Source: Anseranas semipalmata
Taxonomy: Eukaryota > Chordata > Aves > Anseriformes > Anseranatidae
Reading direction: 5' to 3'
NCBI GenBank assembly: GCA_013399115.1
Contig: VXAA01000914.1
Span: 807,803 to 871,802, forward strand
Length of the DNA: 64,000 nucleotides
Shown: positions 33,722 to 48,000 of the stretch, one piece after another
How positions within the stretch are numbered: the stretch's first letter is position 1
Layout of the letters: the number at the start of each line of letters is the position of its first letter
Translations under genes and position numbers: made by a program
Notes under the pieces: generated by a model
Seen by the model: only the letters and a program-made list of their open reading frames with translations
The model's database searches: none
Told to the model about the DNA's origin: nothing

Positions 33722-36061
33722 CTATAGGATTTCCTCCCTCTGGTTCTTGGGTTTTAGCGTCACTTGTCCATTGCGCAAGGAGCCATTCTGGCTACGGAGC
33801 AGTTTCCCTTTTTCACGGTCAGGCCATGTGAAGATTGCTTCATCACTGTCCAGTTCAGACTCCGAGTGCATCAGGCTAGTGTTGAGGACCTGGGCTTTCT
33901 GTCTGCCACCTTTGGAGGAGAGAGATTCCCAGGTTAAAACTACCTTTAATACTGGTCAAACACAGCTTACTCTATTCCCCCTTTAAGTCTCATTTTCCTG
34001 TCACATCAAAGGGGCAGCCTAATCAGACTTTCCTGTGTATGTCACTTATTCCCTCAAATGCTGAGGCCAAAGACGAAGTGATCCTGTTTCACACACCTTG
34101 GCATGACAGAGGTCACATAGACACTTCCAGATAGTGCAATGCACAACAAATGGGTAGAGAAACAAATTACATTACCAGAAGGGGCTGTGAGAATTCGTGG
34201 GATCTGTCTCCCTGACCTTGCTTGAGGGCATTGTCAAGAAAGCTCTCTGAGGGCTAACGGCTGTGGTAAAGAGAATATGCAGGTGTGCAAGAGAAGATTG
34301 CTGCATTCTTACTATCGTCCCTACTCTCATCTCTGCTTCTCTTTCCTGCAAGGGGAGGGAAATAAATTAATGGGCTGAATTTAGATTAATGCACAAGGAC
34401 AGGAGAGAGACATTTACTGATACTGTCAGCAGAGGAAATATTTAAACTTAGCTTTTCCTTAATGGAGAAATGCAACATTTCCTCTGTTATCAGAATGCTC
34501 CCTGGACATATCTAGCAGGGAAAAAGACTTTAGTCAGCAGCCAGCCTTGGAAGAGGCAAGATGAGTTTAGTTACTAGAGAGCAAATGGTTGAGGCACATT
34601 TGCTACAGACTGCAGAACAATGAGCCCTTTATTTAACAGTGGGGCTCTTCTGTGCGGGGTGACAGATGGTCAGATTAAAGCAGAGTTGGTTGCAGAGGGA
34701 GGAGAAAACACCCATTTTTTCTTCAAGGGTATCTGTATTCATGCAGTTGGGATAGCCCAGTTCTCAGAGGAATTATCTGATCCGCTCTGTCACTGCAATG
34801 CCCTCCAATGCTGTCGTTAGGCGCTGTTCACTTTCCTGGAACACTATTAAATGGTATAACATAAGGATGAGCAATTATTTTCCTCTAGCAAACAAGGACT
34901 AGGGACTATTTTTCACACACAGTTAAAGTAACCCCTCCTCTTAAAAACAGGACAAACTCTTACTTGAAATGGGTATTTCAGCAGCTGAAGCACTACCCAG
35001 CTTTTGGTGGGGCTGTGCTTTGCATATACTTTCCACTTCTCCCTCCTTTCCTGGAGAACCAGCAGGTGACAATGGCTCGGTTCAGATATCAGATACAATC
35101 GCAGCAAAAACACTCGGGCCTGAAATAACTCAGTGATCTTTGCAAAGCACCTGACAAGCACTCTCTAGGACAGCAATGTGGACAGGAAAATGCTGGCTAA
35201 GAACACTGAAGACAAGTGATTGCCTTTCTGGAATGGGCCAATGGGCCTGTAACCACATAGAGCACTGTGGACTTCATTGGTCTCTCCCTTAAGATAAGCA
35301 TCTGCTTCCAGGAAAAGTGAAAGGATGAGCTAAAAATGTGAAACTTTCAGAGCCTCATGCCCACAAGGACAATAATGGCTACATTTATGAACAAGTAATT
35401 TGGGATGGGAGAATATGGGGGCAGAACCACTCTCTCCAGGCCACTGAGAATCTTCATGTTGCTTGGCGTCCCTTTGTTTACCAGGGAAAGGCAATCAGTT
35501 TAATTAAATGCTTAGTGACACTGAATTCATACTTAGCTGTAAAGCCTTGCCAAGGAATTGCATACTGGCAAGAAGCAAACTGACTAAAACAGAGTACCAG
35601 AACTAAATGAAAAACTTTAGAGCAAGAGAAGCTATGGTCATCACTCAGTTTTGGACTTCTTGGATCAGGCCAGTCTCTGAACTGCTTGCATTCATCCACT
35701 TTGATTGAAATAGAAACATTGGGACTATAGCAGTTTCAGCCCCAATTTTTATCCAAAGAGTTAGATAACTACTAAATACCCTGTCTACATGTTATCCGTA
35801 TGTGATCCATATCGCATACAGATCCGAGACAAGCTCTTAGATCTTCAGAGACTTGTCTGTCAGTGCCTAACATCATGTTTGTTTCACTCTGTGATTTTTA
35901 AGTCCACTGAGGAAGAGTGTTCTTAGTCAGCATTCTGGAAATGCTGAGCTCTTCCCTCTCATGTTTTACCTGCTTTGGGATTTGGTTTTAACTCCAGGCT
36001 TTCTTGATCCGTTGCATCCAAAATCTTATATTTGCTTTTTCTTTTGGATTTTCCTTTTCGT
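33722..36061 (-). other. KIAA0319L: KIAA0319L cytoplasmic-tail exons
   Basis: Exons 35970-36061 and 33722-33909. The first encodes a lysine-rich stop-transfer segment and SKYKILDATDQESLELKP, containing the tyrosine motif YKIL (YxxPhi, an endocytosis-type signal; inference from the family). The last encodes MHSESELDSDEAIFTWPD and ends REEIL, then TAG at 33722-33724. Between them lies a candidate 33-nt microexon. Confidence 0.85.
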
Positions 36062-39000
36062 CTAAGGGGGAAGAAAAGGAATTAAGAGGCAGTTCATTTC
36101 TAAAAAAAAGCCAGAAGGAAAAAAAAATACAAACAATTCTGATATTCAAAGCTAGAGTACTTGCTTATTTCAGATTACGTTAATATCAGAAAGCAAAACT
36201 TTAAAAACATTGCTTTAGTTGCACATTTGCAGGCTAATCCAAGTCTCACTTCTAAGACTTCACTGTTTCACTTGAAACACTGAGTGACAAAAACTAACAT
36301 CACAGGGCTAAGCAGACAATCTGCTGGGACTATGGGTTTGAATCTTTCACCTCCTAAAGCCGCTACTTGGCTCTGAAGCACTGATACAGCGAGGGTTATG
36401 GCCTCAGTCCCACCTCTTACAACAGCAGATCACCATCCAGGATAAGATTCCAAAGGCAACCACAATGACGAACGATGCAATGATCACATACAGCACACTC
36501 CACTCTGAAAGCAAAACACCCCAGAGATAAAGACATTTTGGCAACTCATGCAGTTTAGATGACACCATGCACTTTAGACGACTATTCTCAAGAAAGAAAA
36601 AATAAAGGCTTGACCCTTTACAGAATTATAGAGGCTAGCATCCTCTGGCGGGATCACTAACTCACCTATGGAAGCCAGAGGCTTAAGATCCAGTGTGCAG
36701 ATTCACTGCACAAGCTTTTTTTTTTTTTTTGGCAAAGGACTTTTTCAATGCATGTTGTTCTATAAAATTTGCTTTCCTGTGGCAGGAAAGCCTCTATAGG
36801 GTCACGACAGAAAAGGGGCTCAATTTATACACTGAGAATGGATTCAACTTAGTGAGTGTTCACCAAAAGGTTCTGAAGATGAGTCACTTCCTTATCAAAT
36901 ATTTCCTGCCTAAAAGCTATGTTTAGCAAGACTAGGACAGGGACCATCTCCTTGTGCGAGCATGGTATCAGAGAGAAAGCAGGTACCTGTTACTCAGCAT
37001 ACTTTGGGCTTCAAACACTGTTTCCTAAAGGTGAACAACACCAGGAAGATTTCACTTACCACAGTTGCTTTCGCCATCCCCCATCTGCACCTTGATGAAG
37101 TTCTCCATCCAGAAAGGGTCACAAACACAACGCTTGGTGAAGGAGTCACAGCGTCCGTGCTCAGAGCAATTCAGCTGACATGCTAGGGACCAAAACCAGC
37201 AAGGTGAACTAAATGACTCACAAGTGAGGCAAAAACAGGATAATATAGTTCAATATGGCCAACCCAGAAAAGTCAGAAAAGTCCTGCTTCACAAGCAACA
37301 TAACACGTGTAACATGCTAAGAAAACTTTGCCTTATATCAAAATCATGATTTTATTAGAGTCAAAGAATTTGTATATTTGTTAAGTGTTTTAAAATAAGG
37401 TTTTGACTTTCAAACTCAAAGCCAGCCTGTGAGACATACTACAAGAAACAAATAGATCCTTCAAAGTGACCACGAATCACAGCATGAAAACAGAACTGGA
37501 CTTTTAGATCTTATGGTTTTGTGACCTTCAAAAGCCAGCCATAGCGGTATTTCATCAACACTGTATTTCAGTTTCAAGAGTAATAATCTGCTTTTGATTT
37601 TGTGAATTCTTATCTTCCTAGCAACATTACAAGTAACATTTGTATATTAAACAAGATGAACAGTAACTAGTCATAAGCAACTGGTATATAACTGATTAAC
37701 ATACAGTCTAATAGACTTTTCTGCTTCCCATTTAATAACATATGAAAGCTACCAGAGTGTGTGTGTGTATATGCACACGCAGGTGTGTTTAGCACAAATG
37801 ATGGCCCTTACTCTTGCAAGTGTTTGAGACAAGGGGAAAAGATGTTAGCTCATACTACAACAACTCTTACTTACTGACTGTGTTAATTTCTAATGCCCGG
37901 AAGATGAGGAAGTCTGACTGTTGTTTCCGTAGTTCATTTTTTAGCGTCCAGGCTACCTCTCGTCCTTTGAATATCTGATGGGGAGGCTGGTTCTGTACAA
38001 AAAACACCATCTTCGTGCTGGAAGTCAGATAAAAATGATTATCTGCTGCTCTCCAAACATCAGGCAGAGAACCGTTCTCCCCTGTCTGTCATTAGAGGGA
38101 CTTACTCAGAATCCCAAATGTATTTGAAAGCCAAACTTCTGGCTCCCTCTTAAAAAGCAATAATGGTAAACATGGTCATACAGTAGTCCCTTTAGGGCAT
38201 CTGATCCAACCATATTTTCAAAGTTAGGACTGGACTATTCTTTAGTTTGCTAATGGTTTTGTCAAGTCTAGTTTCAAACATCTCTAAGCACATCTTTGCA
38301 TGTTCACATTAAATATGGAAATAACTAAACTTTACGGTCTTCCCATTTTTATAATCTCCTCCCTCACTGTGGGATCCTTAGACCTTAAAACACATGGAAG
38401 TCAGGGGCTCATTTAACTGTTCTGCACAGAGCTCTAACAACAGAGAAAATAAAGGTTTACAATCTTTTGCAAAGCTTACTTTGAATGCAGTGTTACAGCC
38501 AGAAAGAAGTACAGGTGCAGAAGATACTGTATTCTGCATCCTTAATTGCATTAATTTCATAATAGAAGAACTTGCTCCCCTAGGCTTGCCAGCCTTGCAG
38601 AGCCCTGTGTATCCTTCAGATTCACAAAGGGATAAAATGAATGTTTCAGATTTATTATTACCAGAGATCCTATGAGTCAACAGCAGCTGGGGGAAAAAGA
38701 TCTTTTTAAACAGTACAAGTTACTTCGATAGTTGAGGCAAAAATGTGATCTTAAAGCCATCTGTTGGAAAATAACCTCTGTTCTTTTACAACACTTCTCA
38801 CTCTTTTGTCTACTTAATAAACATATAAACAGACGAAGTGTTAATTACAAGAATCCCTTACTTGCCTTCTTTAGTGGAAGAGTTGTGGCAACTGGTCTGG
38901 TCATGGCAGAGATAGAAAGATAATATTAAAACACAAAGTGCTGGCTCTTCTGTTCCGAGCTCTTTAGGTTTGCACGGACAATGAATTCTGATTTTACTGC

Positions 39001-42000
39001 TACAGCAGGCAACATAGATGAAGGAATCAATACATTACTGAACCATAACTGCAGATTTATTTCTGGCTTGCTGCATGATTTTAAGCGTATCACTTAAATT
39101 TTTTTTTCCTTAGTGCTTCATTTACCTTAATTTTTACTAAAAGTGAAGTAGTTTTAAGTGCAATACTGCACTTATTTCAACAGATTATCACTCTGTCCTT
39201 GATAAGCTAGTTGCCATGCTACCCACATTCATGTTCAGGCATCCTCAAACATACCTATGGTAATGATGGATGCTGATAGTAAGTAGATATGTACAGCTCT
39301 TGCTGTGACATTACAGAACTAGTTGCTGAAGTTCTCTGCAAAATAGTGAGTTTCCCAGACCAGCCATTTGTACAGAGGTGGAAAGCTGAACTTGACCAGG
39401 TACTTTCATGCCAAAGCAGCACTAACAGGATCCAGCTGGGCTGAACCATCCTTTGTATGACTTGTTGGTTACTACACTTGAAGTTGAGCAGGTCTAGGCA
39501 GGCAAAATGACCCTGGCCTACAGCCCTGCCTATATGCAAACTTCCATTTGTTTAGAAGAGACCAGCTGTAGTTTATTTTAAGCTAAATCACAATCAAAAC
39601 CATGTTTTCATTTTCTGTTCAAACAGCAATTACACTGGTTTTCAACATTTCTTTTTACATTCAATTGAAGCAGTTGTGCAGGCAGTAAAACTAATATAAA
39701 ACTACAAAGCTGGCATGCAAAGCTACTGGTGGTATCAACTTTTCACCAATCTACTCCTGTATCAAGCCACATCATTTGTCCAGTTATAAATTACAGCTGT
39801 AGAACCTCCTCCAGACAGTCCTCACAATCTTCATAAACAAATTAGATTAGTTCTTATTTTACAGATCTGTGGGGCAAAGGCATTAGCAGCAGCGAAGAGC
39901 TTTTGAGGACAATGTACCATCTCCAGATGGAAAAGATAGCCAAGACCTGCTTGGCAACACGCCTCCTCTGACCTAAGCAAACAGGAATATCAATTTTAAG
40001 CGACATCTTTGTATGTTCTGATTATCCAATCTGCTTCCCAAGAGAAAACAGCCCTTCATTTACTAAACCCTTAAGCAACCCCCCTCCTCGTACATTCACA
40101 AACCCTACCTTTGTTCAGTGTACGGCTGGATCTTTTGCACAGTGATGTCTGAGTCAAGGACCCCCAGCAGAACACCTATTTGTCGGATGAACATACCCTT
40201 CTGCCTCTCAGTCAGCTGGCTGACGTTAACATCCAGAATTATTTCCACAAGGTTATTTTTCCTAGGATCTAGTGAGAATATAGATGACATAAATAGAAGT
40301 TCTAAAGATCTGTATTAACAGTCTGGGTACAAGTCAGGTTTCTAGCATCTTTCCAAAATGTTTCTGCTTTGAACACAGAAGTACAGAATCTCATTGTAGG
40401 AAGGGATACGGGTCTATGTCCTTCACAGGTAATGGCAAGAGGTGAGAGTCAACCTCCAAGAACCACATGAAAATACAATCATTTCCCCAAAAACTTTTGA
40501 CCTTTTACATTTCTGAGCTGGACCTACAGTACATACTTATCACAGTACACTGACTGTACCCAGAAAAACAGAGGGCTTGCTAATGCACTGTAGGCAAATG
40601 TGGTACAGCACAAAAACAGACTCACCAGGTTTGACTTCCACTGTGGTCCTTTCCACGTCACTCTCTCCTTTGGCATCTGTTACTCTGAGATGGAATGTGT
40701 AGGTTCCTTCTACAAGGTTCGACAGGAGAAGTACAGGATGATGGTCTGAATTATTTAAGACTTCCTGGAAGGCAGAGCAAAATAAATGTCAGGAAACCAA
40801 GCAACAAACTAGCATGATATATCATTATATTTAAGGATATCACTAAAAGGTAACGGGTGCAATGATCAGCTCTGTATTTCCTCAGAAGCTGTCAATGCTA
40901 CCTCTCACTGACTTCCATGATGTTGCAGACTGCCATTTAAAAAAGAAACCTCACCCCAGCTGCAGGGCTCCCCTCATCCCGGGTCCACAAGTAGCTGACA
41001 ATTCCCTTATCATCAGAGGACTTTGATCCATCCAATTCAGCTGTATTTGTAGGCAAGGTAATGACAACATTTCCCGCAATCTTTGCAACTGGCGGCTTGT
41101 TTATCTCTAAGCAAACAGAAAGAAAGCAGTCGGAGAAAAATCTGGTAATGCCCAATGAAAAAGCTACTGCCTTAGACCTCTACTGTAACCCAGAAATACT
41201 TATCTAACCCTGGGGGAGAGAAGGGCAATTACGTACTGTGGGATTCAGCTGAAGATATTGTTCCTCCGGAAAAGGATAGACTTACACAAGGCCACTTCAG
41301 TGCTCTACATATTATTCTTCACCCATTCCTACTAAGCTTGCCTCTGCTCAAAGATAACGTGGGTCTCAGGCAGTTCTGTGCATGGCTGGACATACCTTCT
41401 TTGACAATAACATTGACCGAGCTTTGGCTCTGCAAGTTCCTCTCATCTTTAACTGTCAGAGTAAACTCATATGTCCCAACTTGAAGGCCTGTTACTGTGG
41501 CAATGCTACTGTTGGCATTCTCCAGCTTGACACCATCTGGACCCCTAAACAAAAGTACACAAGGATCAGTTTAAACTTTACACAGATCATGGGAGCTACC
41601 CTCACAACAGACATGAGGCTCAAGCAGAGTTTATGAGGATGCATGCAGACAGTTGCCTGGAAATACAAAGTCCATGACAAAAAGCAAAATTATGTTCTTC
41701 ACTTACAGCAAGAGAATCAAAAGAGTGAAGTGCAGCATTCAGAACAAAGACTATGCTATTTCGTGATTTAGGGGTGTTATTTTTTTTTGTGTGTGTTTGT
41801 TTTAAACCAGGGGAGCGCTGATACTGCATTTAAGTAGGGTTTATAAGTGGCATTTTCAGCAAAATTGGCTCATGCGAACTGCATAATAAGCCAACCTTTT
41901 CTTTTAAGAAGGTATAGAGCAAAAATAATTCCTGCATTTATAGGAGCTTTACACAGACTTTTGCATTAGCAAATAGGAAAAGCTACTGCAAGTTGCTCAT

Positions 42001-45000
42001 AGGCTCTTTCCTGCATTCCCTAAAGCACTTCAGGGAATTTAGAGTCTGAAGGGAAGCATGAAAAGAAGAGCAGCAGAACACTGCCTCTTTCAAACATACC
42101 ACAAAAGTATCAAGTCAGAAGGCCCTGGTGCCATTTGATTACAAGAGTCTGCCTCTTAAGATCAAGAGCACATTACACCACTGTAATCTGAACATGGTCA
42201 GTCTCCTTTACATGCCACAACCACACCGAGAATGGGAATCAGGCCTAATGCTCAAGAAAAAACTCCACCTCTCTCCAGTTAAACATAAATCCTTGTCCCA
42301 TCAAGTCAGTGGTGAAACCTGTCAGGCCTGATATGACCAGGATATAACACAAGAGGGGTAAGTGTGGTGTGTTTTGTTTGAAATTAAAGACCCAGATACT
42401 TGCAGAAGAACAGTCTGGAAGATGATACACACCGTGTTTTTTCCCAAAGAAAGGAGACTATTTTCTGGTCATCTGAGCTCTTGCTGCCATCTAGAGTGGT
42501 GCTGTCCACAGGAAGAGTTAATTCTTTATCTGGACCAGCATCCGCCTTTGGGGGCTTATTGTTCTCTGAAAAAGGATTGCAATACCTTTTTACACATGTG
42601 CCATAAAGGTGGAGCTTACTCCCCCAGCATTTAGAAGTTTCTCCAAGATCCCTAGTATATTTTTTGCCCATTATTTCAGCCTTATACTCAGAGAAAAGTG
42701 AGTTAAAAAGCAGTTAAGAGTTCAGATCAGAGTTATACTGACACATCTACAGTAGATAAGAATGAAATCTAGTTTTGATTTTTGCTTCTCATTCTCTAAG
42801 CACTATTCCACTTTTCCTGCTCCTGTCCCAGGACCTAGCAGTGTGCAAAGAGACAGCTCCCAAAAAATACAATCCTGCCTTTTTGATTGGATAATATTAA
42901 CTAGAGAGCATTGTATAAAATAATAAAATAGCCTAGACAGGCAGTATTTGTAGAAGTTTTCTTTAGCTGGTTCATCAACAATATAACATCCCAGAACGGT
43001 CCTGAATTAGAGAAACTTTTCTGAAAGAAACACAAAGCTACTACAAGATCTAGAAGATGTGGACAGAATGGTGCTCACCTCTAAACACTAGAATTGAAGT
43101 GGCAAAATCAGCTAAGGGCAGCTTACCTGGCTGGACTATCACAGTGACCTCTGCGGTGGACTGGTGCCCAGCTGAATCAGTCACTATTAGCTGGTAAGTG
43201 TAATCACCTTCTTGCATTGCAGAGAGCTGTAAAACTGGTGTCCTCACCCCCTGTGAGAGAACACATTCATGTACTGAGAAGATTCCTTACACCAATGATT
43301 ATAGATCTGAGGACTCTAAAACAACTATTATCAGCAGATTCTAGGGGCTTATTATTAACTCCTGCTGTGGGACCAGAAGTCTGTGCCACTTAAGCATGCG
43401 AGACGCTTGCATCCAAATTTATGCACAGCATCAAGGACACTGTTGTGGAACAAAACAACAGTAATGCCATACAGGTGTGCAGAACTTTTAAGATTCAGTA
43501 GCTAGCAACCCATGCAACACCCCTGTGGAACCCTGTTCAAACCACAAACTTTGTGAACCTAATTCACGGACTTCCTTGTTCCATAAACTTCACAATAGTA
43601 ATAATCTTTAAAAGAAAAATGATGACATGGAAACAAGTTCATGTTTTACACTATTTAGGACTGAGGAGTGGCTGGCTAGTATCAGCAATGTTGAGACTCC
43701 AAGGTTCAACTCAAAGGATTCATTTCACTGTGTTTGCCCAGCTTAAGAAATGCATGACCTGGCACAAAGGGTTATTCTAGGAATCTAAATGCCATCCTGA
43801 CTGATAGTTAGCTAAAAGATGACACAATCTGGCTCTACACCTTTTGACAGCACTTAAGCATCCATATTATACCATCATTGATTTTGTGATCACTGATGTT
43901 CTGAGAAGTCAGCAATTGAACAGAGAATACACTTCCCTAGCAGTCAGATAGGTTAAAGTGAGACAAGCTGTGCTGAGGCCTGCTGTATGGAACATTAGAA
44001 TCCAAAGCCAACAAGCTCCCATTTCCCTTAATCCCCTGTTCTCAAGCAGTATTTAAAACTGCATTGTTCAAGAAAGGAAACAGGATGCCACTGAAAACCT
44101 GTGGCTAGACTGGTGCACCAGCTCAGCCATAAGCCAATACCATCTTCATGTGGATTAAGTTTAAAGTATTTATTTAATCATCATGGGCTTGCTCTGTACG
44201 ATTATAAGAAACATTTGATAACAGCCATTTAAAATTGGTTTGATTATAAAAAAACAGCCAACGAGTAACCCAGTATGCGTAAAGGAGATCTGTACTGACC
44301 TGCATCTCCATCACCTTCCCTTTGCTGTTAGGACTGAGCAGCCACTCATAGCTGACAATGCTATGATCATCAGTGCTCTGATTCCCATAGAGGGTAATGG
44401 AGTTCTGAGGCAGAGTGATCACTTGGTTTGGGCCCGCATTTGCCACCGGAGGATAATCCACTGCTTTGTTCACAGTCAAGTTGGCAGTGGTAGAGTTGCT
44501 GGCACCATCTGAGTCCACTACTGTTAGACTGAAGAGAAAAAATAAGTAATTGTGAAAGCAGTGAAGAGTCATAATTATCAGAACAGAATACAAAACTGGC
44601 TGGAATTAATTGAAATGCAAAAGAGACAGAAACTTAAAGACACTTAGTCTTAAGACACTTAAGACACAAGATAGAACCCAAAGGTAAAAAAAAAACATGC
44701 TTTGAGGCTTGTGTGCTTTTTCTGAATAGCAACTTCACCAAATGACCGATTACCAGCCTCAATGAAATTCCAAAGATTCAACAAAGATTCCTAAGCCTTT
44801 ACCCAAATAGTTTAGCTTTGAAATTTCAAGAGACATTTTGTAGCTCTGACAGACCATACGTTTCCTCTGCCATCATCTTAGACAGTGCTACAACTTAAGA
44901 ATAAGTAGTAGCTGCTTAGGTTATCTTTTCTAAAATGAAAAGCTAGGAGTGAAGAGAGAGTACATCACAAAATAGAGTTTTCTTCCCAATTTTTTGGGAA

Positions 45001-48000
45001 ACCAGGCTAACACTTCAGGAATCTTGTATATTTTATTCTTAAGGGACGAGAACTGGTCAACTCTTCCAGGTATAACCTACCTGAATGTGTAATTCCCAGG
45101 TACCAGGTTGGTCAGTGTCAGTATGGGAGCATCACTAGAAACCTTCTCCTCTCGCAAAGGACCCTTCAGTTCTTCCCAGTGATAGCTGACAATTTTATCA
45201 TCATCAGTGCTTTCTGTTTCAATTACAAAAGAAAATGGACATATAAGAAGTTGGCAAATAATGCTTCACAAAATCCAGATGTTCAGTTCCCCACTTCAGT
45301 GCTGGGCTTAGCAGGCAAAGGCATTTTTGGTCCAAGACCAGTGGGTCTCTATTACACTCAGATACTCAAATGGTATGTTCTCCTCTACCCTGTTTCACAG
45401 GTACACTTGAACACCCTTAATCCCAGGTTTGTGTGTGTCAGCGGAAAAAAATAAATAAATAAAACACCAATAAAATACTAGTCACGGACAAGACAAGCCG
45501 AATATATTTAAAGAAACTCCTGAAAAGCTCTAGTGTGGGCCAGGTTCAGTAAAGGTGGTGTGTTAGCTAATACATTTGAAGCTTAACAGAAGAGGACAGC
45601 AATTTTGATAAACAGTTTTTTTTTTCCCCCCCTCTAAACAGCAATCTCTAGAGCTTTCCTTCTCTAGGAGACTCACTCAGGCCAGATCCTTCAAAAGGAA
45701 ACATGGAGAGGTGCTGGTGTGTAGGTGTGTGCATTCCCTTCTCCTGAGTAGAGAAGCTGATTCTTTTCACTCAACTTTATTCAAAGGGCCAGCCCAGAAC
45801 CACACACAAAGAATCCAGGCTTGCTAGGCTATGGCATTTAAAACAGCAGGTACTCACGGCTGCCATCAATAACAGTTGAAATGGTTGGCAGTGAAATCTC
45901 CTGGAACTGTGGGGAGACGATGGCAACCGGAGGCCGATTCACCCGAGGCTCTGCAACAACAACTGAGCTGTTACAATGACATCTACAGGCAGATCATGAT
46001 ACAAAACTCTGGCCAAGGAATTCTGCAAAACTACTTTGCCTTTGGGCACTAGGAGTGGTGAGTAGGATACATGTTACACATCACCTTCCCCCTTTGCAGC
46101 TCTATCTACCCCTTCAGTCCCTGCAATCATTTAATTGACAGCCCAGAGAGTCCAGGAAAAGAGTCCAAAGCGTGGAGTTGATGTGCCATGCAGCTTTGAG
46201 ACAGACACTGATCAGACTGACTGCAGAGAACTGCATAATCACCAACACAACAATTCTTGCTTCCAGCAAATTATGAACTAATGCAGGGAAACAGTGCTAC
46301 CAAAATGATTTTAAAAAGGAAGGAGGTGAATTGCTACCACACTAATACTCTGGAAACGGCTGCAGTACATCTGTCCTCCCATTCTGAAACAAGCATTCAA
46401 GCACAGACTATTCTAACAGAGCAGCACCTAGAGCTTCTTGCCAAAGTTTGGCTGCTGCTCTGAAAAATGAATGATTTTGATACATGCTGCCAGCTGCAGA
46501 TTCACTGCTTATAAGGAAATGATCAGCAACAGCATCCAAAGAGCAGCCACACACACTTGCTAATTTATGGAGTGCAAGAGCAATTCCTTGCCCACAAAAG
46601 TTCTGCAAGAAGTCTTACTGAAGTGTGCAAAATAAAGTTCTTTTGTATAAAAGGAGATGCGGAACCTGGGGTTCCCTGTTTACACAGCCCATCTAAAAAC
46701 TGAGACCTTCTGAATGCACAAGCTCCTGTATTTATACCAGCTCATCTGCAAACTATACTTTTAAAAACATCTTACTGTAAGGAATGAGATTTGACTTAAC
46801 CTGCCTGTGGTTGGGAATGATATTCTTTACTGCACAGGGAAGAAAAGAACCTCCAAAGGAGCTTCAAAGCTCTGGCTTCTTTCATTTTCTGCTCCTGCTG
46901 CTATAAGCTTTTCACCCAGTTACAGCTAGTTCCTATTGTTGCAGTGGTCTTCCAGCATGAGGCATTTGTTAAGCACTTTTATACTAGCACTCCAGCTCTT
47001 GCATTGAGTGGTTGGCCTGTATGCAGTATAGCAAATAGCTATGAGTATTAGCATAGCTTCACATTTCAGGAAATGACTTAACACACAAACATATATACTG
47101 AGTTCACAGCCCAATGAATTTTCATGATGTTAAACTAGGGTCTAGTCAAATAAGCAAAACAGACAGATGAAATTAAAAGATACAATTCCACTGAACTCAC
47201 TTGGATTCACTGTTACATTCACATAACCCTCTCCATGTGCATTTTCCCCATCAACAATGACTTTGAATTCGTACAGACCAACAGTAAGCTGAAAAGTAAA
47301 CACAAACAATTATTAACCTTCAAGATGGTAGCAGCTTGATTTGAGCTGCTGAAAGGTCAAATTATTAAGCTTGGGCACAGTACTGTATTAGCAGCATAAA
47401 ACATGGGCAATTCTGCTCCAATCTGTGCATAGAAGGCAAAGGATGGCTTCCAAGCCAAAGTGGTATTACATGTATTTTAGTTTACAATGACTATGCAGAA
47501 ACCAAAGACTGATGTTTCTTACTGCCACAGGTGACAGGGTTGTCAGTCAAGCTTGACTTTCTAGCAACAACAGGCAAATAGAAGAGATCTAAGATTAGTT
47601 CAGGTTGTCTGGCCACAGGAATCTATACTAGCAGATTGCTTTTGAGATAAAGCCTGCATTTAAGAATGCAGGCTCTTCTTGTGTGTTTTTACAAAGGAAA
47701 ATATTTTTTCCTCTTTTTTCCTAGGTGACATGAGTCAGGCAGTCATCCCTTCATCATTCGTTGTTGAATGAGATGGAGAAGGACTGGGTGCTGGACAACA
47801 ATCATGGTATCCAAAAGGCTGAAACCCTGACGGAGACAGACATGCTCCTTTTGAAGGGCTTTTCTCTATCACGATTAAAGCCTGCAGATTTTTTTTTGAG
47901 TGCAGCAGAATCCATGACACTCAAAGGAATGTTCCATAAAAACAGAACTGTATATTCATGCAATATTTAAAGTCATTCCCTTGTTAAGAAACCCCATGTG

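Larger units (their letters stand above)
36414..40268 (-). other. KIAA0319L: KIAA0319L juxtamembrane, Cys-rich and transmembrane exons
   Basis: Exons 40109-40268, 37875-38017, 37060-37182 and 36414-36504. They encode DPRKNNLVEIILDVNVSQL, an RALEINTV segment, the cysteine-rich EGF-like CQLNCSEHGRCDSFTKRCVC, and a single hydrophobic helix (VLYVIIASFVIVVAFGILSW, residues about 1001-1022) followed by CCCK. This matches the human order and fixes type I topology with a short cytoplasmic tail. Confidence 0.85.

Noticed and set aside
40381..40430. 'cagaatctcattgtaggaaggga', resembling a CR1 3' end
   Set aside because: Too short and diverged, with no following CR1 sequence.
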